A DNA stretch of 64,000 bases from the NCBI RefSeq assembly GCF_000715075.1, contig NC_134101.1:199350103-199414102 (forward strand), written 5' to 3'. Origin of the DNA: Nicotiana tabacum. Its lineage: Eukaryota; Streptophyta; Magnoliopsida; Solanales; Solanaceae. Below the pieces are notes generated by a model that did not search any database, was not told the DNA's origin, and saw only the letters and a list, made by a program, of their open reading frames with translations. Both the position numbers and the translations under genes were made by a program. The first letter of the stretch is position 1, and the number at the start of each line of letters is the position of its first letter. Shown here in pieces: positions 44,697 through 55,259 of the stretch.

Positions 44697-45907
44697 TGCT
44701 TTCAAGAGGGTATTGGAATGATTTATGAGCAAGAACAACCCCTAGGAGTCGAGTGTGCGCAAGGACGAGACGGAAAAATGGACGGAATCGAGCTTCAGAA
44801 GCGCGCTAAGTAACGCGCTAACTCTAAACTTCGCGCAATAGTTCGCGAGCTTTTCTGCCTGGAATCCAAGAGAAACGCGCGAAGTAACGCGCGAGCTCCA
44901 TACTTAGCGCAGTAGTTCGCGCGTGTCCGATCCGGAGAAACGTTACTTGGGGGTAAAATTGGAAATCTGGAGGGAAACTCACTTAACCTATATAAAGTCA
45001 AGCTCGCCCAAGGTTAAAAAAGGGAGTTTTTGATAGTTTAGTGGAGGAGATAGAGAGGCAAGAGTCAAGAGGCAAGGAGGAGTTTTGATCATCATAGTCT
45101 TCTTTTCTTCTTTTGTTTTTGCTGTTTGTGATGAAATTGAACTTGTTTATGATGAACCCTAGTATGAGCAGCTAAGATCCATTGTTCTAGGGTCGTGGGT
45201 AAAACATTAATATTGTTGTTTGAAGTTTAATTTGACAAAAATTGGTTTATCATATTGGGTTATTTATTTAATTCTGTTCTTAATTATTTTGCTGAGTAGC
45301 TAACAGTGAAATACTATCTACGAATCTTCAGTTGAACTCGAAAGTGGGAACTTTAGATTGCATATAGAATTAAATAGAGTAAGTTCTTGAACCCGGGCCT
45401 CGGGGAACAGATTTGCAATTGGGATAGACATATACGCAATTGCCTTGTTTGGTTGGAATACAGGAATTGTAAATGCGTTCTTGTTAATCTTAATTCCATA
45501 GACATATAGGCATTGAGTTGACTTGAATAGGCGAGTAAGAACTCGACAGATTCTTATGAGTAATATCAACCCTGTCAATCAATAACCCAGATAAATTGAT
45601 TAGTCATTTCGAGCCAAGAACACAACACAAATGTAACTATGCCCGTGACCCTAGAATATCTTCTCATATTGTTTGTTACTTGTGATTGCTATCTGTTTGG
45701 TTACTTGCTTTAGTTAGATTAATTATTTATAGTTAAGTAGTAAAACAATTACATCTCTCTCTTGTGAACAATCTCTTGGGTAGATAAAGAAATTGGGTTT
45801 GAATCAGTCAACAGTTGATCATAAGTCTTCGTGGGATCGACATCCGACTTTTAGTCACTTTATTACTTGATGACCGCGTATACTTGTGTGTGTGTTTGGT
45901 CGCAACA
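44697..45907 (+). repeat. Probable solo LTR of a Ty3-type element
   Basis: It has an LTR-like layout: CGCG-rich words (44795-44935), a TATA box (TATATAAA at 44989-44996), a long transcribed part and an end GTTTGGTCGCAACA (CA at 45906-45907). No PBS or coding sequence follows. TGCTTTCAAG at 44697 is the best start candidate. The flanks (AATAA before, ATAAT after) do not make a clean duplication, so the start is uncertain. Confidence 0.5.
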
Positions 45908-46780
45908 ATAATGATAATATATGTCTGAGGTGCATTAAAAATGGTTTATGGTCTAAGAAGATCCCCAAGGCTAAGTCAAGTTGGAAATTATATGATAGGG
46001 TAAAGTTTCAAGTGAGTTCGCACAAGATCTAACTTCAAACGAGCATAACTCTCAAGATATGAATATTTATATGGTCTATGACCTATCAAATGAAAGGTCA
46101 ATGTGTCTAGTTTTTAATTCTTCAAACCGTTTGTTATTTGAAATTCTTACAAGAAGTTATGACCTTTTTACTAAAGAGTGACAGAACAGCTACACGAGTC
46201 TTGTGTAGCCTACGCAGCATAGAAGCATAGCCTACGAACCATAGCAGCGTAACAAACGCACCATAGCATGGGCAAATCCAACAACTTACAATTGAAGGGA
46301 ATGGAAGTCCACCGTGCGTAGCCTTTGTACGTAGCCTATGCAGGAGGCTACACAGCTTCAAGGGTCATTTTAAGGAGCTGAAAACGTGGGTTTAGAGAGA
46401 GAATGTGTTAGTTCTTCATCTTGGAATGGATTTCTAGAGAGAAGGAGGAGCTCTTCCACCAAAGATACACTTCAAGGTAAGTTGTTTTGGCACAAGTATT
46501 ATTATATAACATCATTTAGTTATAACACTAGCATTATTAAGGATCAAATGCATAGGAAATGAGTTGAATCATCAAGAATACCAAAAAGAGGAAAAGTGAG
46601 ATTCTTCCACCAAGAGGTAATCCCTTCACTTGAGATTCATATATATGTCATATTGTAGTATGGGTAGCATATTTATGAGTTTTATTTGAAGTTATAATAG
46701 GATATTGTATGAACCCTGAGAGTGGGTCTTGAGAATATCATTTTTGGGTAAAGAAGAAGATGAATAGTGATGAATTTATA
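45908..46780 (+). repeat. LTR-like fragment with CGTAGCC-type words
   Basis: Resembles the Tekay-type LTR at 39888-43351 in layout: a CAAATGAAAGG stretch, an AGTTATGACC motif, then repeated TAGCCTACG, CATAGC and CGTAGCC words (46190-46360), and a leader ending AAGGTAAGT. The boundaries are not visible. A possible splice-donor-like AAGGTAAG lies at 46473. Confidence 0.4.
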
Positions 46781-47384
46781 AAATAAAGAGAAAAGAAAGA
46801 AAAAAGATAAAATTAAATCATTGAAATGAACATACCAATTGTAAAATGTTGTACGAAAGCTACACTTGATGAGAATGAGATGAATTTCAAACCAAGTAGA
46901 GATGCACAGTGCTTTAGGTGATTTTAAGAAGTTAGGGTTCGTAAAGTGTAAAATGATTCAAGAACATCTATTTATACTCAGAACCAGTGGACCCACCGCC
47001 TTACCTGAGTGCGGTCGCGAAATTTTATTACAGTCCGCACTATTTTACCATTTTCGAAACTGCTTCAGTCACATGGGAGCGGCCGCAAACTCTATAGGAT
47101 TTTTGACAGGACAACTTCAGAGATTTGGCATTTTGCTCATTTCAACTACACGACCGCGCAGAGAATTGTGCGACTGCGAAGTGTTCAACGCGTTCTGCAA
47201 AATTTTGGGTGCAGTTTTCGAAAGTTCACCACTTAGCCAGATTTTTCCTTTTCAAATTCTCGCATTGCACAACCAATTCATACATACACTTCACATCCAG
47301 TTAGTCCAAACAATGTCTAATTTAAGAAGAAAATCAAAAGAAAGAAAAATACATGTGTTGCCTCCCAAGAAACGCCTGATTTAA
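46781..47384 (-). other. U3-like spacer downstream of the integrase of element 2
   Basis: It contains a minus-strand TATA motif (46969-46976) with GC-rich words upstream of it (46990-47210, including a GCGGCCGC near 47080) and the conserved block at 47357-47375. The small open frames here have no domain. It corresponds in position to 32542-33963 of element 1. Confidence 0.5.
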
Positions 47385-48709
47385 TGTCGCGGCACGGCAT
47401 ATGTTACCATCATTCACTTGAAATGGATCAATATAACAACATGGCTATCATCAACTTTGCCAAGGTAGTTCTTCACTCGGTACCCATTGAATCTAATGAT
47501 CTCACCATTCATTTTTTCAAATTTAGAGCAATAAAAGGAGTCACATGCACCACTTCAAAGGGACCGCTCCACTTTGACTTTAGCTTTCCCAGAAATATCT
47601 ATAACTGAGAGTTGAATAAGAGAAAATAGTCACCTTCTTTGAATTCTTTGTTCCGTTTATACTTATATTTAGTTACTTCATCTTATTCTTATACAATGAC
47701 AAACTGGAGTAAGCATATAATTGAAACTCATCAAGTCCATTCAATTGCTCCACCCGAAGATTGGCAGCTACATCCCACTCTATGTTCAAACTTCTTCAAT
47801 GCCCACATAGCCTTATACTTAATTCCACCGGGAGGTGACATTCTTTCCCATACACAAATCGATATAAAGACATACCAATTGGAGTCTTGTAAGTTGTTCT
47901 ATAGGCTCATAAAGCATCGTCAAGTTTTATTGACCAATCAGACCAGTTTGCATTAATAGTCTTTGATAGAATACTCTTGATCTCCCTGTTAGAGACTTCG
48001 ACTTGTCCACTTGCCTGGGGTGATAGGGGGTTGACACCTTGTGAGTGGCACCATATTCGGAGAGCAAAGTGTCAAAGGCTTTGTTTCAAAAATGAGAACC
48101 CCCATCACTAATGATGGCCCTTGGGGTGCCGAAACTTGTGAATATGTTTTTCTTCAAGAAAGCCGCCACACTCCGTGCTTCATTATTATGCAAAGCCACA
48201 TCTTCAACCCATTTGGAAACGTAATCCACAACAACAAGAATATAGGTGTTCCCACACGAACTCACAAATGGACCCATAAAATTAATTCCTCGTACATCAA
48301 AAATATCGATCTCAACGATGGTGGTGAGAGGAATCTCATTCTTCTTGGATATCCCACCAGCTCTTTGGTAATCATCATACCTCTTAACAAGCTCGCTAGC
48401 ATATTTTTACAAGGTAGGTCAATAAAATCCACAGGTTAGGACCTTTGTAGTAGTTCTCGCCCCACCATGGTGACCACCATAGGGCGAGGAATGGAAAGCT
48501 TCAAGAATACCTAATATCTCTTCTTCTGGAACACCTTTCCAAATAACACCATCGCTGCAAATTTTAGAAAAAGATGGCTCATCCCAATAGTAATCCAAGC
48601 AGTCCCGTTTGAGCTTCTTTCTTTGTTTTGAAAAGAACTCATTCCAGACAATTCCGCTCACAAGATAGTTAGCCACATCGGTAAACCAAGACATCCCGGT
48701 AAAAGACAT
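47385..48709 (-). pseudogene. Athila-like integrase, element 2
   Basis: The zinc region reads HSSPYGGHHGGARTTTKVL, then core parts [20 protein letters not shown] and [14 protein letters not shown], the latter with the second catalytic Asp. Frames shift several times, and the C-terminal part (47400-47640) is only partly readable. Confidence 0.8.
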
Positions 48710-48862
48710 GGAAAGGAATTATTCATCCGAAAATGAATCATTGATCCCAAGGCCATCATGGGGCCTCCCCTCCTCTTCCAAACGAGACAAGTGGTCTGTC
48801 GCTTGACTCTCACTCCCTTTTCGTTCTATGATTTCAAGATCAAACTCTTGTAAAAGAAGTAC

Positions 48863-49967
48863 CTACCTCATCAATCTAGCCTTTGAGTCCTTCTTACTCA
48901 TCAAATAATGAAACGTCATGTGATCGGTGTGAACAATCACTTCGGTACCCATGAGGTACGAGCATAAATTTTCCATAGTAAAGACAATGGCTAATAGTTC
49001 TTTCTCGGTCACCGTATAGTTGACCTGGGTGTCATTCATGGTCTTACTAGCATAGTAGACTAGATGGAATATCTTGTTGATTCTTTGCCCCAATACCACT
49101 CCTACCGCCACATCACTAGCATCACACATGTGCTCAAATGGTAAGCTCCAATTTGGTGCGTTAATGATGGGAGTGGTAGTCAACATATACTTGAGAAGCT
49201 CAAATGCCTTCATACAATCATCATTAAACACAAATTTGGCATCTTTTTCCAACAACTTGCACAAGGGGTTAACCACTTTTGAGAAATCCTTGATGAACTG
49301 ACGGTAAAACCCCGCGTGGCCTAGAAAATCCTCACTCCTTTTACGGAAGTAGGGGAGGGAGTTTTGATATCACTTCAATTTATGCTTTATCCACTTCAAT
49401 ACCATTCTTGGAGATCTTATGGCTGAGGACAATGTCCTCCTCAACCATAAAGTGACACTTCTAATTAAGCACCAAGTTGGTTTCTTCACAACGTGCCAAT
49501 ACCTTATCAAGATTATCCAAACATTAATCAAAAGAATCCCCCACAACAGAGAAATCATCCATGATCACCTCGAGGATGTCCTCCACTATATCTGTGAATA
49601 TTGCTATCATACACTGCTAAAAAGTAGCAGGTGCATTACATAGACCAAACGACATCGTTGAGAATGCAAATGTGCCATACGAACAAGTGAAAGTGGTCTT
49701 GTCTTGGTATTCAGGTGCAATAAGAATCTGGTTATAACCAAAATACCCATCCAAAAATCAATAATAAGCACGTCCGACTAGCCTATCCAACATTTGATCA
49801 TGAAATGGAAGCGAAAAATGGTCTTCCTGAGTCACTTTGTTAAGCTTCCTATAATATAGGCATTCCCTCCAACCAGTAACAGTTCTTGTGGGGATCAACT
49901 CATTGTTATCATTTGTAATCACAGTCATGCCCCCTTCTTTAGGACACATTGCACCGGCAAAGTCCAT
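48863..49967 (-). pseudogene. Athila-like reverse transcriptase and RNase H, element 2
   Basis: RNase H is in one frame (49276-48863) with CDASDVAVGVVLGQ, YYASKTMND, NYTVTEKELLAIVF and HTDHMTFHYLM. RT pieces lie at 49370-49967 (YYRKLNKVTQEDHFSLPF). The region of the YxDD box is frameshifted. Non-functional. Confidence 0.8.
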
Positions 49968-50017
49968 GAACTATCAGAAATGGGGTAGACAACCCCAGCA
50001 TCCAACCATTTGATGAT

Positions 50018-51019
50018 CTATATCTTGACTACCTCTTGCATGGCCTCATTCAACCGTCTTTGATGTTCCACTGAGGGCTTAGCATCCTCCTCCAAAATGA
50101 TTTTGTGCATGCAAAAGGCGGGGCTTATACCCCGAATATCCGCCAATGTCCAACCTATTGCTTTCTTCCTCCTTTGAAGCACCGCAAGGGTGGCATCTAC
50201 CTGCACGTTAGTTAAGCACGAGGAAAGAATAACAGGTAAAGTGGAACAAGGGCCTAGAAACTCATACCTGAGGTGTGAAGGCAAAGGCTTTAACTCCAAG
50301 GTGGGAGGCTCCTCGATTGAGGGCTTTGTTGGTGGAGTCTTCCGGTTTTCGAGATCCAAGGAAAGTTTCCGGGGCTTATAAGTATATGATCCCATTTCTT
50401 GCAAAGCATTGACATATTCCACCAAACCTTCCTTCTCATCCACATCATGATACAATAACATAGCTTGCAATGGGTCTTCCACATTAATCATATCAAATGT
50501 TTCTTCAATAATCACCTCGGTCACAAGATCCACAAATGAACACACTTCGTTGTTATTAGGCTGCCTCATTGACTTGCAAACATGGAACGCAACTTTTTCA
50601 TCGCCCACCCGGAGTGTGAGCTCCCTAGCTTCCACATCAACTAAAGCCTTTCATATAGCTAGGAAAGGTCTTCCTAATATGATCGACACCTCGTATTTAA
50701 CCTCACAGTCAAGTATCACAAAATCTACGGGAAGTATGAACTTGTCGACCCGAACTAGCACATCATCAATTATCCCCAATGGTCTCTTCATTGTCTTGTC
50801 CGCCATTTGAAACCTCATGGAAGTAGGTCTTGGTTGTCCAATCCCCAACATCTTGAACATAGAATATGGCATCAAGTTAATGTTTGCTCCCAAGTCACAC
50901 AAAGCTTTGGCGAAATTGGCACTACCAATAGTGCATGGGATTGTAAAGGCACCAGAATCTTCTAACTTTGGATCCATGAAGTGCAAAATGGAACTCACTT
51001 GATGAGTCATTTTGATCAT
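50018..51019 (-). pseudogene. Athila-like protease and RT leader, element 2
   Basis: [18 protein letters not shown] carries the intact protease Asp, followed by [13 protein letters not shown] and [12 protein letters not shown] stop near 50650 separates this from the linker (LPSHLRYEFLGPCSTLPVIL) in another frame that continues to the RT start at 50018. Confidence 0.85.
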
Positions 51020-51020
51020 T

Positions 51021-53040
51021 TCATAGTGATCTCTTCTTTGTCACCAAGTCTTTCACGAATTTGGCATATCTCGACATTTGTTCTAGAGCTTCAACAAAAG
51101 GCACATTTATGGAAAAACTTTTCATCATATCAATGAATTTATTGAATTGGTTCTCATTGTTTTTCTTTGCAAGCCTTTGAGGATATAGTGGAGGAGTCCT
51201 TCGCAAAGGAGCCTTGTCTTTGGGCACTATCGTTTCTGGTATGCCTATCACTTGTTCCCTAGACGAGTTCACATCATTTTGTCTCCTCCATGTTGTCATC
51301 AATGTCTATCCTGACTTCATCATTCACATTATCATCATTTACTTGCATATCATTACTTGGTTTATCATCATCTTGCACCAACACATCATCACTCACAATC
51401 TTTCTTGGATTAGAGGTACTAGCAACTCTGCCTCTACCACTTCTTATAGTCATCGCCATAGCATGGCCCGTATTGTTCTTACACTTTGGGTTTACTACCG
51501 TATCACTTGGTAGTGCCCCTTTAGGGCAAGTATTCAAAGCTTGAGAAATTTGGCCAAGTTAGACTCTTACGTTGTGGATATAAGTGTTGTGAGAAGCTAA
51601 TTGGGCATCAGAGTCGGCATTTTTCTTCATCATTTGCTCGAACATGGTTTCAATCTGTCCCATCTCATGTTTGGAAGAGCTAGGACATTGTGATGGATAT
51701 GGAGGCGGGTTGTTTGGTTGTTGATACATCGGGGGCCTTTGAAATCTCGACCCCTGATTCCCTTGATTATTGTTGTTCCAACCCCCTTGATTGTTATTTC
51801 CTCCCCAATTACTATTATTGTTGCCACCCCAATTTCCTGGGTTTCCTTGGTTACCCAAATTTTGATTGTTGTTGTTCCCCCAATTGCTTTGGTGGTTGTT
51901 ATTTCCACTATTCCAATTTCCTTGTTGACTTTGATTTTCCCAATTTCCTTATGATCTCCACTATTGTTGATTTGGAGCATTGCTCAGTTGACCTTGATAG
52001 TTGTTCACATATTGAACCTCTTCACTTTGATCATCATATGAATAATCTTGATTGTACCCACTACTACTTTTCTCAAATTGGTCCAGATTGTTTTGAACTT
52101 GTTGACCTCGTTGCCTTCTCTTGTTGATCATCATATTCACTCCTTCCATGACATTCACTTGTTTTGGTCCTTGAACATGTTGCAACTAAGTTTTGGCCAA
52201 TTGGTTCATAGTTGTAGTTAACTTGGCTATAGGTTGACCGTGGTCATGAAGCTCCTTGTGTAGGTGAACAACATTAGGATTACCTTGTGGCACATTAGCT
52301 CAACTTTGTCACGCCAAAGAGGTATCCACCATCTCATAAATTATTTCACATGCTTCGGCATATGGCGTGTTCATGATGTTGTCCCTAGCGAAGTAGTTAA
52401 CTACACATTGGTTTGTAGTGTTGATCCCCATCTAGAAGGTCTGTTGGATCAGGGCCTCAGTCATATCGTTGTTTGGGCACTCATTTACCATTGTCTGGTA
52501 CCTCTCCCAAATCTTATTTAAAAGCAAGGATATCATCTCTTAGCGTTTCCATATGTCACGGAGAAAAGAACTTTGTAATGAACATCTCGGCCAACTCATC
52601 CCAAGTGGTGATGGAATGGTCGGGTAACCTTTCAAGCCAATCCAAAGCCTACCCCCTTATAGAAAATGAGAAAAGCCTTAACCTTAATGCGTCCTCAGAG
52701 ACGTTACTTTGCTTGCTCCCCCAACTCGTGTCAACAAAACCTTGGAGATGCTTGTAGGCGTTTTGGTGTGGAGCTCCGGTGAAGAAACCCCTATGTTCTA
52801 ATAGTGTAAGCTTGACATTGGTTATTTGAAAGTTTTTCGCCCTAATCCGGGGCAAGACTATTGCACTTGCATAGCCTTCGTTGGGCAACAACCGGTGTGC
52901 TGCCCTTGGTGGATGTGGGGGAGGGTTTGGAATATTATCATGAGGTGTTTGACCTCTCCTTTGTACTAGAGGTTCGGGTTGGATCTCATCCACGTGATCA
53001 TCATCTACCTCCTTCCCCAATGGAAAATTTTCGAGGGCTC
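51021..53040 (-). pseudogene. gag: Athila-like gag, element 2
   Basis: Starts near 53020 (RIRAKNFQITNVKLTLLEHR, then HLQGFVDTSWGSKQ and RLRLFSFSIRG). After a broken middle, a glycine and asparagine-rich nucleocapsid-like part with repeated NWGGNN lies at 51560-51860, and the C-terminal part (51021-51302) reads VPFVEALEQMSRYAKFVKDL. Several stops and frameshifts. Confidence 0.8.
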
Positions 53041-53149
53041 GTTGTTAAGAGCCATTTGGTACCTGAAAATAATTCACACACAAATTAGAAAAACGGAAGG
53101 AAAGAAAAACAAAACACACAAATACTCAGATATATAGCTAAAACCGTAC

Positions 53150-53167
53150 TCCCCGGCAACGACGCCA
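53150..53167 (-). other. Primer-binding site of Athila-like element 2
   Basis: The minus strand reads TGGCGTCGTTGCCGGGGA, one mismatch from the tRNA-Asp type PBS of Athila elements, five bases from the LTR end. Confidence 0.85.
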
Positions 53168-53172
53168 AAAAT

Positions 53173-54717
53173 TGATTGGTCTAAGGCTACACTATTATTG
53201 AGTAGAGAGGATGGTCGATGCAGTTTTAACTCAACTAGGTTGGGATCGAATCCACATGGAGTTAATAATTGGAATTAGGTTTATATCCAAGTCTAGATGC
53301 GAGTTTTGCTCTTAATTACACTTCCACAAATGTTTGGATTTTTTTCTACTTCTACTTCTATTCTATTGCATGCAATATTTGAAACTAAGTGTAATGTTTT
53401 GTTTGTTGATTTTCAAGGGTTTAAAGGGACTAGGGTAGTGACTTCCACCTAGGTAGATATCTAACGGGTAGTAGAATCTAGGGTAATCTTGTGATAGTTG
53501 GGGTCGTAATATAACTATCACTCCCGGGTACTCACTCTATACCTCTCGGTAGTGTGAGTGATTTTGCCCAATTTGGCTTTGTCAAGTCCAAATGGGTATT
53601 CATGCAATTCAAGTGATGTTAGCTCAAGTCGAGTATTACTATCTCTAGATTTAACCCTTTAATTGGGGCTATCAATTTCTTGAGTTCACCCCATTCCTTG
53701 TTAGCCTAGTTTTCCTAGACTTAGTCCCTCTTTCTCAAGTAGAAACTAAGTCATAAAGGCATGAATCTGTGTTTGCAAGCACTAATTCTAAAGTTCTAGC
53801 TAAAACTAGGCTAAATATCACTAACCCATACAAATTCAAGCCCTAAAATTTAATACCTATCAAATACTCACACTAGGGTTGGGTCACAATCCTAGCTATG
53901 GGTTTAACTACTCATGGAACTAACAGAAATTAAAGAGGAAATAAAGATAAAATTCATAATACTAGATTAAAAGATGAAAATCTAATGTTGAGAGATAATT
54001 CCAGTACAAAATTGCCCAAAACGGAATGTGCAGCCGTCTCACGTGCTCAGGTAAAAAATATCTTAACCTAAAAATGTCAAAAAGATCTATTTATACTAAG
54101 CTAAAATTTCTAGACAAAAATACTCTTGCGGAGGTTTCGCGACCGCGTAATTCTTACCGCGGCCGCAATCTTGCTTTCGCGGCTGCGTAATTCTAACCGT
54201 GATCCATGTTTTTAACTTCTGGATCTGGGTTGAGCATGGTTTCGCAGATCACATAATTTGCATCGTGGTCGCGTAACACACTTCTGCGGCCGCATAATTC
54301 TAACACGGACCGCTCTTCTTGTTTTAGCTTGTAATGTGAACTCTCTTAATCTCAGCAACCGCGGTTCGTATAATTCCAATCGCGGCAGCGGCAGTACTTT
54401 TGTGGCCTCACTTTTCTGGTAGCCCAACAATCCATATCTCTGAATCTTCATTTCGCGAACCTCGAAATAGTGTTCACGACCGCGTTGATACTTTCGGGGC
54501 AGCACTTTTCTGAGGCAGTCCGTATTTCATATCTTTTGGCCCAGGCTTGGTTTTTGTTCAAGTTTTGCTATGAGTTGATTATGGCTCCTTTGGCTCATTT
54601 TGAACAATCCCTACAATCAAGCATATTACACTAGTTTCCAGGAATACCTTCACGCATTTTTGGCCTAAAACTTCAAGTAAAAGAGAGCAAATAATTGGTT
54701 AAAATCCCTACTTATCA
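53173..54717 (-). repeat. 5' LTR of Athila-like element 2
   Basis: Starts TGATTGGTCT and ends ACTTATCA on the plus strand (1545 bp), so it has TGAT...ATCA ends like element 1. A minus-strand TATA motif lies at 54088-54095 and GC-rich words (CGACCGCGTAATTC, GCGGCCGC and variants) at 54125-54500. The next five bases are GAGCT. There is no second LTR to compare. Confidence 0.75.
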
Positions 54718-55259
54718 GAGCTTCAACCCAATGTATAAACGACTAGGAGACATCTGAGTTCGTAAATATAAAAGGTAAGGTCCTTACACATTTTATGTCT
54801 ATAAAGAATATATCTAGTTTGATCGAATCAATCGGTTTTGAAATTTAGCCAAGGCAAAGGTTACCTTCGTCAAAGAGTAACTATATCCGGATGAATCATT
54901 CAAATACACGAAATTAAGACTTTGTTTCATTTCTGTCAGATCCTCTGAATTCAAAGCAACTCGGAGCCGTTATTTGACTCAGATCTTATTCGGACTTTGG
55001 AAGTCAAACAGTTTGAGCGATGAAAAAATTATGCAAAGGCGACGATGATACATTAGTAGTACTGAATATGAGACACAAGTTATAATAAGTCCTAAGAAAA
55101 AAGCAAATTCGGAAAAATTAAAGGTCACGATGTATAGCAAAAGGTAATTATGTATATTTACCAAAAAATATTTATAGAGGCACGAGAAACGGCCCCAAAG
55201 CAAAATATGTACGAGCATAGAGAATCAGAATTAACATAAACTAAGGCATTCCCTGCCTA

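Larger units (their letters stand above)
46781..54717 (-). mobile_element. Athila-like Ty3/gypsy element 2, 3' end deleted
   Basis: Minus-strand gag, protease, RT, RNase H and integrase run from 53040 down to about 47400. The 5' LTR is complete at 53173-54717 with a tRNA-Asp type PBS. No env-like ORF is found on the left, and no copy of the 5' LTR; a U3-like block at 46890-47290 is all that remains. Its coding frames differ clearly from element 1, so they are separate families of the same lineage. Confidence 0.85.

Noticed and set aside
51690..52127. Cys/Tyr-rich plus-strand frame of 145 codons
   Set aside because: It is antisense to the Asn/Gly-rich part of Athila gag.
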